From: Ketobacter sp963922875
Lineage (GTDB): Bacteria; Pseudomonadota; Gammaproteobacteria; Pseudomonadales; Ketobacteraceae
DNA length: 64,000 nucleotides
Direction: 5' to 3'
Assembly: GCA_963922875.1 (NCBI GenBank)
Contig: CAWUJH010000001.1
Coordinates: 248,001 to 312,000, forward strand
Shown: one piece after another, positions 17,542 through 26,736 of the stretch
How positions within the stretch are numbered: position 1 is the first letter of the stretch
How the letters are laid out: each line of letters starts with the position of its first letter
Translations under genes and position numbers: made by a program
Notes under the pieces: generated by a model
The model's database searches: none
What the model was told of the DNA's origin: nothing
Seen by the model: only the letters and a program-made list of their open reading frames with translations

Positions 17542-19269
17542 TCAACTAAACTGAGTCTTATAGAGCGATGCATAATACTCGCCCTTATCTAATAATTCTT
17601 TGTGAGATCCCTGCTCTATAATCTTACCTTTATCAAACACTAAAATCCGATCTGCTTTGACAATCGTAGACAACCGATGAGCAATGACAATGGTTGTTCT
17701 ATCTTTTGAAACAACCTCGAGCGCCTGTTGGATTAATTTTTCTGACTTTGCATCTAATGCTGACGTAGCCTCATCCAAAATCAAAATTGGAGAATCTACC
17801 AATAGAGCCCTGGCAATGACGATTCTTTGCTTTTGGCCACCAGAAAGCTTGCTTCCATTCTCACCAATGAAAGCGTCTAAACCACCGTCCAAGGATCTGA
17901 CGAACTCAGATGCATTGGCTTTTTCAAGCGCTTCCCAAATTTGCTCATCCGAGTAGTCCTGAACCACGCCATACGCCACATTATTGCGCACAGAGTCGTT
18001 GAACAGCTCAATATTTTGTGTAACCAGAGCAAACTGTTTTCTTAAATTCTTTAGCCTGTAATCTTTTAACTCAACGCCATCAACTTTTATCGAGCCGGAA
18101 TCGTAATCATAAAATCTAAGAAGCAGATTGGTAAGGGTAGTCTTACCACTACCAGAATGCCCCACAAGAGCAATCATCTGCCCGGCATTCACCGTCAAAT
18201 TGAGGTGATCAAATACCTTTTCCTGCTCACCTTGATAACCAAAACTCATATCGGTTATTTCTATTTTCCCATCGACCCGATCCGATTCGTACGTCCCAGT
18301 ATCTTTTTCCCGCTCACTATCTAAAGTTTGAAAAACTGATTCAGACGCAACTATCCCTCTTTGCAACATTCCCCAGATATCAGCCAATTGGCGCATCGGT
18401 TTCGGAATAAGACCAGCCGCAGTAATATAAGCGATGACATCACCAGCACTTTGATCTTCAAAAAACCTCAACATTGCATACATAAGCCCTGCCAAAGCAA
18501 CGGCTACTATAAATTGAATTAATGGCGATCCTGCGGCTGTTGTCCTCACCATTTTCAGGCTTAACTTGGTAGCCTCTTTACTTGAAGTTTCGAAGCGGCG
18601 GTTTTCGTAATCCTGAGCGCCATATGCCCTAACGACCTGAACCGAAGACAGCGACTCTTTCGCTACATGGGTAATGCCACCCATAGAGCTCTGCATTCTT
18701 TTCGTAATATCTTTTAATCGCTTTCCTATAAAATAAACCAACACCCCTATCACAGGCGCAACCAGGATAAAAAGGCCGGTAACTTTCCAATTCATCCAAA
18801 ACAAATATATTATCAAGCCGATAATCGTAAAACCTTCCCGAATAAGTATTTTGATCGCGTTAGTCGCAGCACTACTAACCTGGGATACGTTGAACAAAAT
18901 TAACGACAATATCTCGCCAACGTTCGATTGATCATAAAATTTCTTGGGGGCCATCATTAGATGTGAAAATAGTTCGCATCTAATGTCATGTACGATATTC
19001 ATCGAAACCTTGGCCAAAAGATAGTTTCCCATGAAGAAACCAATACCGCGAATAAACGCAATAATGATCAGGGCCACAGGAACCAGCATTAGATATTTTT
19101 CAGAGTCAGACTGCAGCGAATCCACGAAATACTTCATCAAATGAGCCAGTGCCGTTTGTGTCGCCGCAAAGATAATAAAACCAATAATGCTTCCGACGAA
19201 AGCTACGCGCCATTTGGCAAGATAGGTCAACAATCTTAGATAGGTCTTTAAATCACTCGTTTCGTTCAT
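17542..19269 (-). CDS. msbA: Lipid A export ATP-binding/permease protein MsbA
   Basis: Homodimeric inner-membrane ABC exporter that flips core-lipid A to the periplasmic leaflet. It is 575 aa. Six transmembrane helices occupy about residues 15-310. The ATPase domain has Walker A GHSGSGKTT (about residue 367), the signature LSGGQKQR (about 473) and Walker B ILILDEATSALD. It sits alone on the minus strand inside an O-antigen region rather than next to lpxK. A second possibility is an MsbA-like exporter for another lipid-linked glycan, but length and motifs match MsbA well. Confidence 0.92.
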   Translation of the reverse strand: MNETSDLKTYLRLLTYLAKWRVAFVGSIIGFIIFAATQTALAHLMKYFVDSLQSDSEKYLMLVPVALIIIAFIRGIGFFMGNYLLAKVSMNIVHDIRCELFSHLMMAPKKFYDQSNVGEILSLILFNVSQVSSAATNAIKILIREGFTIIGLIIYLFWMNWKVTGLFILVAPVIGVLVYFIGKRLKDITKRMQSSMGGITHVAKESLSSVQVVRAYGAQDYENRRFETSSKEATKLSLKMVRTTAAGSPLIQFIVAVALAGLMYAMLRFFEDQSAGDVIAYITAAGLIPKPMRQLADIWGMLQRGIVASESVFQTLDSEREKDTGTYESDRVDGKIEITDMSFGYQGEQEKVFDHLNLTVNAGQMIALVGHSGSGKTTLTNLLLRFYDYDSGSIKVDGVELKDYRLKNLRKQFALVTQNIELFNDSVRNNVAYGVVQDYSDEQIWEALEKANASEFVRSLDGGLDAFIGENGSKLSGGQKQRIVIARALLVDSPILILDEATSALDAKSEKLIQQALEVVSKDRTTIVIAHRLSTIVKADRILVFDKGKIIEQGSHKELLDKGEYYASLYKTQFS

Positions 19270-19519
19270 GCATTCCAGATTTTATTAGTTTTCCGTTGGA
19301 GAGAAGCTACCAAGTTCATTCAAAAGACCCCAAAAGACATCGGCATAGTTTTTGCATAACTACATGGGAGCCTAAAGATTTGTCCGTTCTAACAAAGCCC
19401 ACACACATTCACTCGCGAGTGCGCTATAGCTTAGCCTGATAAGTTTTATCCCATTCAAGATACCGGGTATACTTGACGCTTGGTTCTGACTATTCACGCC
19501 TTCCTAGAAAATAACGCTA

Positions 19520-20401
19520 ATGCCCCAGTTTAACGACACAAAAGAACGCATCATTGATAGCTTGCGAGCGATAACCGCCCGTTATCAAAGCACTACAAAA
19601 TACCACACTATACAACCACCTAAAAATAAAAAACATCGGCTGTGCCTATTCGCACATTACTCTAACGACAATACGGTCTCAGACCATGTTTACTACTTGA
19701 TTCAATCACTATCCCAGTCAAATTGCGATGTACTGTTCATTAGCGCCGGAAAGGACTTAACAAACGAGCATCAAGACAGGGTAAAAACTACCTGCGTTGG
19801 TTTGATTTCCAGAAAAAATATAGGCTACGATTTTGGAAGCTGGAAAACAGCCATCGAACATTATCCAGATATGGCGCAAGACTACCAGTCAATAGTATTT
19901 ACAAATGACAGCGTTTACGGCCCCATACACGAGATTTCACCACTGATCGACAAAGCGGAATCAATGTTTGACGTATGGTCTTTAACCTCAAGCCATGAAA
20001 GGAACTTTCATATTCAGAGCTATTTTTGGGGTGTTACGTCAAACGCAATTCGCAGCGGTTTCTTTGATTTTTTTTGGAATACACATTACCGCTACTACTC
20101 CTTGAGAAGTCGAGTCATCAAGAACTATGAGCTTCAAATCGCCCACATAGCCAAAGACCGATTTTTTTTAAATGTTGGGTCCGCTATTGACCCACAAGAG
20201 TATAACAACAGCGTAAAGGATCTCAGTAAAATTAACCCAACTCACCATCTCGGCTATGAACTAATAACGAGGCATAAGTTCCCCTTTATCAAGAGGGAGC
20301 TAATGGATAGAAATCCGCTAAACATCGAAAGCAAACAACTCATAGAAAAGTATCTACAAACGGAACACCCGCATTACTGGAGCCTGATAAACAACCGTTA
20401 G
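19520..20401 (+). CDS. RgpF-like rhamnan synthesis family protein
   Basis: A 293-aa protein of the RgpF family, named from streptococcal rhamnose-polysaccharide synthesis. Diagnostic blocks are RKNIGYDFGSWKTAI, SIVFTNDSVYGPI and SYFWGVTSNAIRSGFFDFFWN. The N-terminal part (LCLFAHYSNDNTVSDHVYYLIQSL) is also typical. Family members are putative glycosyltransferases acting on rhamnose-containing glycans, consistent with the rfbACDB operon starting 173 bp downstream. Many homologues are fused to other domains, whereas this is a single-domain form. The exact reaction is unknown. Confidence 0.82.
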   Translation: MPQFNDTKERIIDSLRAITARYQSTTKYHTIQPPKNKKHRLCLFAHYSNDNTVSDHVYYLIQSLSQSNCDVLFISAGKDLTNEHQDRVKTTCVGLISRKNIGYDFGSWKTAIEHYPDMAQDYQSIVFTNDSVYGPIHEISPLIDKAESMFDVWSLTSSHERNFHIQSYFWGVTSNAIRSGFFDFFWNTHYRYYSLRSRVIKNYELQIAHIAKDRFFLNVGSAIDPQEYNNSVKDLSKINPTHHLGYELITRHKFPFIKRELMDRNPLNIESKQLIEKYLQTEHPHYWSLINNR

Positions 20402-20574
20402 CATCAATTCAGCTCTAAGCGGCGAACATGGATGAAACTACTGATTAAAACGGTAGAATACTATTGGATCCCGCCTGATGCCTGTCAGCGGTCTCTAAAT
20501 TTATATATAATAAACCAACTTTCAACTATCTATAACATTTACTGATATATATCAGCAACTTACACGGAACCATA

Positions 20575-21459
20575 ATGAATTACAAAGGGATCATACTGGC
20601 TGGAGGAAGTGGTAGCCGCTTGCATCCATTAACTCTTGGTGTTAGCAAACAACTAATGCCAGTGTACGACAAACCCATGATTTATTATCCCATTTCCACG
20701 CTGATGCTCGCGGGAATTACGGAAATTCTTATTATTACCACACCACGAGACAAAGAGGTCTTCCAGCAGCTGTTAGGCGATGGTTCAAGTTGGGGTGTTA
20801 GTTTTAGCTATGCAATCCAACCCTCTCCTGATGGACTGGCGCAAGCTTTTCTTATTGGCGAAGAATTCCTAGGCAACAGCAATGCCTGCTTGATTTTGGG
20901 CGATAATATTTACTATAGCCATGGCCTATCCAAGACCTTACAGCAGGTTACTACCCGAGAAACCGGTGCCACAGTATTCGGTTATTACGTTAACGATCCT
21001 CAACGATACGGAGTGGTGGACTTCGATGCTAACGGCAAAGTCACTGACATTGAAGAGAAACCCAAAAATCCTAAGTCCTCCTATGCCGTTACCGGTTTAT
21101 ATTTTTACGATAATGATGTAATTGAAATCGCTAAATCAATCAAACCATCCCAGCGCGGCGAACTGGAGATTACAGACGTAAACAAGGTTTACCTAAATCG
21201 TGGGGATTTATGCGTTGAGCTTTTAGGTCGTGGCACAGCCTGGCTTGATACAGGCACACATGATTCACTATTTGACGCGGCAAACTTCATCAAGCTAATC
21301 GAGGAACGCCAAAATCTCAAAGTTTGCTGTCCGGAAGAGATTGCCTATCGTATGGGATATATAAATGGGCAACAGCTTGAACGGCTTGCAGCGCCCTTGA
21401 TAAAAAGCGGTTACGGGGAATATTTACAGCGCGTCCTACATGACAAATCGATACACTAA
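20575..21459 (+). CDS. rfbA: Glucose-1-phosphate thymidylyltransferase RfbA/RmlA
   Basis: First enzyme of dTDP-L-rhamnose synthesis: dTTP plus glucose-1-phosphate gives dTDP-glucose. It is 294 aa. The nucleotide-binding signature is GGSGSRLHPLT at residues 8-18. Further conserved blocks are KQLMPVYDKPMIYYP and GRGTAWLDTGTHDSL. It is the first gene of the rfbACDB operon, 18 bp before rfbC. The upstream gap contains an AT-rich TATATAATA stretch at about 20504-20512 that could be a -10 region. Confidence 0.97.
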   Translation: MNYKGIILAGGSGSRLHPLTLGVSKQLMPVYDKPMIYYPISTLMLAGITEILIITTPRDKEVFQQLLGDGSSWGVSFSYAIQPSPDGLAQAFLIGEEFLGNSNACLILGDNIYYSHGLSKTLQQVTTRETGATVFGYYVNDPQRYGVVDFDANGKVTDIEEKPKNPKSSYAVTGLYFYDNDVIEIAKSIKPSQRGELEITDVNKVYLNRGDLCVELLGRGTAWLDTGTHDSLFDAANFIKLIEERQNLKVCCPEEIAYRMGYINGQQLERLAAPLIKSGYGEYLQRVLHDKSIH

Positions 21460-21477
21460 TTCGAATGGGATCTAATC

Positions 21478-22038
21478 GTGAAAATTACTCCGACGGCATT
21501 ACCTGAAGTAATGATCCTCGAGCCAAAGGTATTTGGTGATGAACGAGGTTTTTTTATGGAAACCTGGCGCGATAGCTGGCTCAACGAATTAGGATTAGAC
21601 ACCCAATTTGTTCAAGACAACCACAGCTTATCCAGTCACGGAATTTTACGGGGCCTGCATTATCAAATTAAAAAGCCGCAAGGTAAGTTGGTTCGTGTCG
21701 TAAGAGGCAAAGTGTTCGACGTGGCTGTGGATGTGAGAAAATACTCTACCACTTTCGGTCACTCTGTTGGTATGGAGCTGTCCGCCGAAAATAAAAAAAT
21801 GCTCTGGATTCCACCCGGATTTGCCCATGGCTTTCTTGTACTCTCAGATGAAGCAGAATTTGTTTACAAATGCACTGAATACTACGCGCCGGATTATGAC
21901 CGCACCTTACTGTGGAACGACCCCGTGTTGAATATAGACTGGCCGATACCTGAGGACATGAGCGTTTGCCTATCACAAAAAGATCAAGCAGGCATGCCAC
22001 TATCAGAGGCTGACATATTCGAGGAACCCGTAACGTGA
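21478..22038 (+). CDS. rfbC: dTDP-4-dehydrorhamnose 3,5-epimerase RfbC/RmlC
   Basis: Third enzyme of dTDP-L-rhamnose synthesis, a cupin-fold dimer. It is 186 aa. The start is GTG, with GGGA upstream as a weak ribosome-binding site. Conserved motifs are DERGFFMETWR, FVQDNHSLSSHGILRGLHYQ (active-site His region) and WIPPGFAHGFLVLSD. Its stop overlaps the rfbD start by 4 bp, showing translational coupling. Confidence 0.97.
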   Translation: MKITPTALPEVMILEPKVFGDERGFFMETWRDSWLNELGLDTQFVQDNHSLSSHGILRGLHYQIKKPQGKLVRVVRGKVFDVAVDVRKYSTTFGHSVGMELSAENKKMLWIPPGFAHGFLVLSDEAEFVYKCTEYYAPDYDRTLLWNDPVLNIDWPIPEDMSVCLSQKDQAGMPLSEADIFEEPVT

Positions 22039-22895
22039 AGGTAATAATTACCGGAGCCAATGGCCAACTCGGTTCCGCGCTAGTAGCGCATTTACAAGCA
22101 CACGACACTTACCCTTTTGATTCGTCAAGCCTGGATATTTGTAATTCCAAGGCGGTTACCAATGTTTTTCAAAGCATCAAGCCGGATGCGGTGATTAATG
22201 CAGCTGCCTATACTGCCGTGGATAAAGCAGAGTCGGAAACTGATCGAGCCAATGCAGTTAACCATCTGGCGCTAACGGAAATTGCCCAACAAAGCTCCAA
22301 CCTCAATTGTCGCTTGATTCATATATCCACTGATTTTGTATTCGATGGCTTGAGAGGCATCCCCTATACGGAGTCAGACCAACCTAACCCTATCAATAGC
22401 TATGGCCGCTCCAAACGTGAAGGCGAACTCGCTTTACTAAGTTATTATTCATCTGCAACCATAATTCGGACATCATGGCTGTATTCTTCCAGTCATCAAA
22501 ATTTTGTTAAAACCATGTTGCGCTTAATGAGTGAGCGTGCAGAACTTAAGGTCGTATGCGATCAAATAGGCTCGCCAACCGCCGTCAGTGGACTTGTCGA
22601 ATTAATTGAAAATGCGACATCTCACCCTCGAGCCAACGGTATATTTCACTGGTCTGATGCTGGTGTCGCTAGTTGGTACGATTTTGCCGTAGCAATTTAT
22701 GAAGAAGCGTTGCAATTAGGGATATTATCAAACGAGGTTAAGATTATGCCTGTCACCTCACAAGAGTTTCCTGCTGCTGCCAAACGGCCACATTTCAGCG
22801 TAATGAATAAACAGAAAACCTATCAAACCTTTGGTATGATACCAATCCACTGGCGCGTCAAACTGCGCCAGACTTTACAGGAATTAAAGCGTTAG
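22035..22895 (+). CDS. rfbD: dTDP-4-dehydrorhamnose reductase RfbD/RmlD
   Basis: Last enzyme of dTDP-L-rhamnose synthesis, reducing the 4-keto intermediate with NAD(P)H. It is 286 aa. The N-terminal Rossmann motif is TGANGQLGSAL. The SDR active-site block is STDFVFDG followed by NSYGRSKREGE (Tyr-x3-Lys variant). It is coupled to rfbC by a 4-bp overlap and ends 10 bp before rfbB. Confidence 0.96.
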   Translation: MKVIITGANGQLGSALVAHLQAHDTYPFDSSSLDICNSKAVTNVFQSIKPDAVINAAAYTAVDKAESETDRANAVNHLALTEIAQQSSNLNCRLIHISTDFVFDGLRGIPYTESDQPNPINSYGRSKREGELALLSYYSSATIIRTSWLYSSSHQNFVKTMLRLMSERAELKVVCDQIGSPTAVSGLVELIENATSHPRANGIFHWSDAGVASWYDFAVAIYEEALQLGILSNEVKIMPVTSQEFPAAAKRPHFSVMNKQKTYQTFGMIPIHWRVKLRQTLQELKR

Positions 22896-22905
22896 GAGTT
22901 TTATC

Positions 22906-23967
22906 TTGTCTAATCTATTGGTTACCGGTGGCGCCGGTTTTATAGGTGTAAATTTTGTCTATCACCGGGTAGAGAAGTATCCGCAAGATAAAATAGTGGT
23001 GCTCGATGCTTTAACCTACGCTGGCAATCTAGCAAGCCTCGAACCACTGATTGAAAACAACCGAATACAATTTGTAAAGGGTAACATTGCTGATCAACCT
23101 TTGATTGAGTCATTACTCAGGGAACATGAGATTGATACCCTCGTTAATTTTGCAGCAGAAAGCCATGTTGACCGATCGATCACAGGGCCAGATGCATTTA
23201 TAGATACAAATATTGTGGGTACTCATGCTCTGCTAAAGGCAGCCCGTCAAGTGTGGCTGCAAGAACAGAAACGAGATAATCATCGTTTTCATCATATCTC
23301 TACCGATGAAGTTTTTGGATCGTTAAATCCAACTGAGCCTGCATTTTCAGAAACCAATCAATATCAACCTAACTCACCCTACTCTGCTTCGAAAGCTGCG
23401 TCAGATCACTTGGTTAGAGCCTATCATCACACCTACGGTCTCAAGGTTACTACTAGCAATTGCTCCAACAATTATGGTCCTTACCATTTTCCAGAAAAAC
23501 TGATCCCATTATCCATCACGAATTTATTAAGAGGCATAAAACTCCCCATTTATGGTGATGGAAAGAATATTCGTGATTGGCTATTCGTAACGGATCATTG
23601 TGTTGGCATTGATCTTATTCTTGAGAATGGTGTTATCGGCGAAACCTACAATATTGGCGGCGTTAACGAATGGGATAACCTTTCACTCATTAGTTTATTA
23701 TGTGAAAAAATGGATTCCCTATTCGCTGAACAGCCAGAACTTATCACCAGGTTCCCCGATGCTTTCCCTTCCAAAGGTCAAAAGTGCCAATCCGCGATTG
23801 AATTCGTGACCGATCGAGCAGGCCATGACAGACGTTATGCGATTGATGCCGGAAAAATCGGAGACGAGCTTGGCTACTCTCCCTCTGTAAACTTTGAACA
23901 AGGGTTGGTAAAAACCATTCAATGGTTTCTGGATAATGAAGAGTGGTGGAAGGCTTTATTAAAATAA
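22906..23967 (+). CDS. rfbB: dTDP-glucose 4,6-dehydratase RfbB/RmlB
   Basis: Second enzyme of dTDP-L-rhamnose synthesis. It is 353 aa. The start is TTG, supported by a TAGGAG ribosome-binding site ten bases upstream and the match of MSNLLVTGGAGFIG to the family N-terminus. Other motifs are the active-site block HISTDEVFG, YSASKAASDHLV (Tyr-x3-Lys), and NCSNNYGPYHFPEKLIP. It is the last gene of the complete rfbACDB set. Confidence 0.97.
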   Translation: MSNLLVTGGAGFIGVNFVYHRVEKYPQDKIVVLDALTYAGNLASLEPLIENNRIQFVKGNIADQPLIESLLREHEIDTLVNFAAESHVDRSITGPDAFIDTNIVGTHALLKAARQVWLQEQKRDNHRFHHISTDEVFGSLNPTEPAFSETNQYQPNSPYSASKAASDHLVRAYHHTYGLKVTTSNCSNNYGPYHFPEKLIPLSITNLLRGIKLPIYGDGKNIRDWLFVTDHCVGIDLILENGVIGETYNIGGVNEWDNLSLISLLCEKMDSLFAEQPELITRFPDAFPSKGQKCQSAIEFVTDRAGHDRRYAIDAGKIGDELGYSPSVNFEQGLVKTIQWFLDNEEWWKALLK

Positions 23968-24022
23968 ATGCCCCATTACCCCACCTGAATATGATACTAA
24001 TCAGAACGCATTAAAGAACAAG

Positions 24023-24058
24023 CTCTACCTACAACTGCGGAGTCCGTAGAGATTTTAT
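24023..24058 (+). terminator. Possible terminator after rfbB
   Basis: CTCTAC at 24023-24028 pairs with GTAGAG at 24046-24051, and the run ATTTTATAA follows. The stem is only six base pairs with a long loop, so this is a weak candidate. It lies about 55 bp after the rfbB stop in a 269-bp gap with no other feature. Confidence 0.3.
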
Positions 24059-24236
24059 AACTGTAGACTTGTCTCAAGTATTCACAAATACCATATTTGG
24101 CATAGCACTTAGAAAAAGTAGGGATAATGTCTTTTGCGATTGAGTTACGGTACTCTCACTTTATGCTGCAAGGTAATTATCGGGTCCTTTTTGGACGTTA
24201 TCGTCAGCAATACTTACTTATTGCACTTGTAATTAT

Positions 24237-25415
24237 ATGAATCAAATTTTTGATCCAGAGTCTGAAAATAGCGACAACCCAGTGCGAAAAATTCTTTTTG
24301 TTTCGCCATATCATGGACGCGCCGGCGCAGAAATATACCTTTACCGTTTTCTAAAGAACTACGACTCTAACCAGTTTCAGGCCATTCTGGTTACCGAAAA
24401 GTATTCTCCCTTGTTTAATTCGTTGCAGCCCAAGATTATTTACATCTCAATGGAGAGGCGACCCTACAACCTATCGCGAGCTGTGAAAAAGACACTAAAT
24501 CGAATCTCGAGAAAATTATCTGGGCAAGTAAAACTTAGTAAGTTTAATTTTTTTGTGGAGCAGGTGCATCATCAAGTTCAGGCCGATATCTGGGTGCTTA
24601 ATACCATTATAATGCAAAAGCTGATGCCTTCTGCGAGCCGCATGAAAGTAAGAGTTACCTCTATTATCCACGAATTACCGTCGGCATATTCGTTTGTTTC
24701 TCAGCAAGGTTTAGCATCACTCTTGACTCAAAGCGATCGAATCATAGCTAATTCTAGCCCTACATGTGAGGCAATCTCAATCATGGGCAGACCCGATGTA
24801 ACCTTGCAACCTTGTTTTTTTGATCCAGAAGAAATAGTTTTTAGACAACCTCGCGAGGACCTTAAAGCGGCGCTAGGAATTCAGCCTGACGAATTTGTTT
24901 TGCTTGGATCAGGCTCTCAGGACTATAACAAAGGTATTGAGCTATTTATGAAAATTAGTGAATTTGCCAAGGATAAACCATGGAAATTCATTTGGGTGGG
25001 AGGCGAACGCGATACCGGTTTTAATTACTATCTACAGCACTATCGAGACAAACTTAACTTAAGCGGCAATTTGATTTTCGTCGGTGAAAAAGCCCGCGAT
25101 TATTATGACTATCTCAATATGGCAGATGCTTTTCTGCTGACATCTTTGAATGAATCCTTTTCCTTATCAACCCTTGAAGCAATTGCCCTAGGGAAACCTG
25201 TTTTAGTCTACGATTGTGGAGGTATCCGAGATTTTGTCACCGACAGATGTGGCCGAACAATAGCAACAAGGAGCCCAGCAGATTGGGTGAATTCAATTGC
25301 CTGGCTACATAACAACTACCTGCAGTTCTCGTCAAACGAGCTGGCAGAGATTGCCGCTAACTACTCCACAACAAGCCAAGTTCCCAAATTGACTGCTCTG
25401 CTAACGGACAACTAA
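24237..25415 (+). CDS. Glycosyltransferase family 4
   Basis: A 392-aa GT-B enzyme. The N-terminal block FVSPYHGRAGAEIYLYRFLKN is the acceptor-domain start. LLGSGSQDYNKGIELFMKIS begins the donor domain. The EX7E motif is ESFSLSTLE at about residues 304-312, followed by GKPVLVYDCGGIRDFV. It sits 3 bp upstream of the O-antigen ligase-like gene and forms a two-gene operon with it. It probably adds a sugar of the O-chain or outer core; the donor is unknown. Confidence 0.9.
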   Translation: MNQIFDPESENSDNPVRKILFVSPYHGRAGAEIYLYRFLKNYDSNQFQAILVTEKYSPLFNSLQPKIIYISMERRPYNLSRAVKKTLNRISRKLSGQVKLSKFNFFVEQVHHQVQADIWVLNTIIMQKLMPSASRMKVRVTSIIHELPSAYSFVSQQGLASLLTQSDRIIANSSPTCEAISIMGRPDVTLQPCFFDPEEIVFRQPREDLKAALGIQPDEFVLLGSGSQDYNKGIELFMKISEFAKDKPWKFIWVGGERDTGFNYYLQHYRDKLNLSGNLIFVGEKARDYYDYLNMADAFLLTSLNESFSLSTLEAIALGKPVLVYDCGGIRDFVTDRCGRTIATRSPADWVNSIAWLHNNYLQFSSNELAEIAANYSTTSQVPKLTALLTDN

Positions 25416-25418
25416 AAA

Positions 25419-26621
25419 ATGTCCGTCGTTTATTCCAGGATTCAATACTTAATTACCGAATTTTACAAAGCCACAAGAGAGCCAAGGCAAATTATAAGAA
25501 TTGGCTATCCACTTATTATTTTTCTACTGTTGGCACTCCCTTCTACCGGCTACGCCAGAGACGTTTTCACCATCATAATTTTACTGTGCCTGTGGAATCG
25601 AAAACATTACGCGCCTAGCACCAAAAAGCTTCTCAAAAGCCCCATTTTAACGGCGGGCTTTGTGTTGATTGTCTTTATCTCTCTCTCCGCTTACTGGAGC
25701 CAACCGCCATTCATGCATTCACCATCCGACCAAATTCGAAATGGAATTGGCGTTTTTTTGTTTTTGATAGGGTCCTGTTTATATATTCAACAGGAAGATC
25801 AGGGAATAAGATGGCTGTTTTGGATAATCGGTTTGGGGTTGCTTGCGAACTTATTGGGCACCTGGATTGATAAAGAAAATCTATTTCCTGGTGACCGGTT
25901 ACGGGGTTACGGTATTGTTAATAATCCTATATTGTTGGCATCTGTCGCTGTTGTACAAATAGTACTTGGCTTGCATCTCCGGTTTTCCAATCTGCGAGCG
26001 AAGATTGCTGAAATCATTATGCTGATCATTGCATTAGGTATCGTACTACTTAGTGTGAGTCGAGGCCCCATAATGGCACTAGCGGCCGTTTTACTTATCT
26101 GGTTTATCTTTATTCCAAACATAAAATCAGCCCACAAACTTGTAATTTTCCTAGCTATCTGCGGTATCGTTTCGGTTGTAGCCTATATCGGACTCGGCGA
26201 CTTGCTTGCAAAACGTGGAGCAAGCTTTCGACCTATCATATGGCAAGAGACTATCCGTGCCAGCCAAGAACATTGGTTAATTGGTTGGGGGTGGATAAAT
26301 GATTTTAGCAAATCTTTACCGAGTGAAATGATAGCCAGGCACACGGGAATTAATTTTGTACATCCTCACAGCCTGCTCATTGGAGCATTGTACTATGGCG
26401 GCATGGTTGGCTTGTTAATACATCTTGTATTTTTCGGCATCTTGATTTGGCAAGTGGCCCAATCAGAAAGACGCGGATTCGCATTGTGTTTGCTGGCAGC
26501 AATTGTTCTGTTGACGATGACGGATACTTATACTGCTGTGACAAAAAGAGATTTTGTACTATTGATATTTTGGCTTCCTGTTGCTCTTTTAATTATGATT
26601 AGGCGGCCCGGCTTTCGTTAG
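25419..26621 (+). CDS. O-antigen ligase/polymerase family protein (WaaL/Wzy-like)
   Basis: A 400-aa membrane protein with about ten to twelve hydrophobic segments. The large periplasmic loop lies between LLSVSRGPIMALAAVLLIW and FVHPHSLLIGALYYGGMVG, the arrangement seen in Wzy_C/O-antigen ligase proteins. VSRGP and HPHSL supply the conserved Arg and His expected at the active site. WaaL ligase and Wzy polymerase cannot be told apart from the sequence alone. It follows the GT4 gene by 3 bp. No Wzx flippase is visible nearby. Confidence 0.83.
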   Translation: MSVVYSRIQYLITEFYKATREPRQIIRIGYPLIIFLLLALPSTGYARDVFTIIILLCLWNRKHYAPSTKKLLKSPILTAGFVLIVFISLSAYWSQPPFMHSPSDQIRNGIGVFLFLIGSCLYIQQEDQGIRWLFWIIGLGLLANLLGTWIDKENLFPGDRLRGYGIVNNPILLASVAVVQIVLGLHLRFSNLRAKIAEIIMLIIALGIVLLSVSRGPIMALAAVLLIWFIFIPNIKSAHKLVIFLAICGIVSVVAYIGLGDLLAKRGASFRPIIWQETIRASQEHWLIGWGWINDFSKSLPSEMIARHTGINFVHPHSLLIGALYYGGMVGLLIHLVFFGILIWQVAQSERRGFALCLLAAIVLLTMTDTYTAVTKRDFVLLIFWLPVALLIMIRRPGFR

Positions 26622-26736
26622 TATTGTTAGATCACTCATTTCTTGTTAGCCAACTTTTACCAGCTCTCAGCTCGCTAAAGTGCATGCGCTCCAGCGCCTC
26701 ATCCATTCTGCCGATTTTTCGACCCGATGTAGCTCC

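Noticed and set aside
17542..19269. MsbA gene as part of a bacteriocin or toxin exporter system
   Set aside because: Length and motifs fit MsbA, there is no peptidase domain, and the neighbours are LPS genes.
20402..20574. Possible JUMPstart/ops element before rfbA
   Set aside because: A fragment CAGCGGT is present but the GGCGGTAGC core is not.
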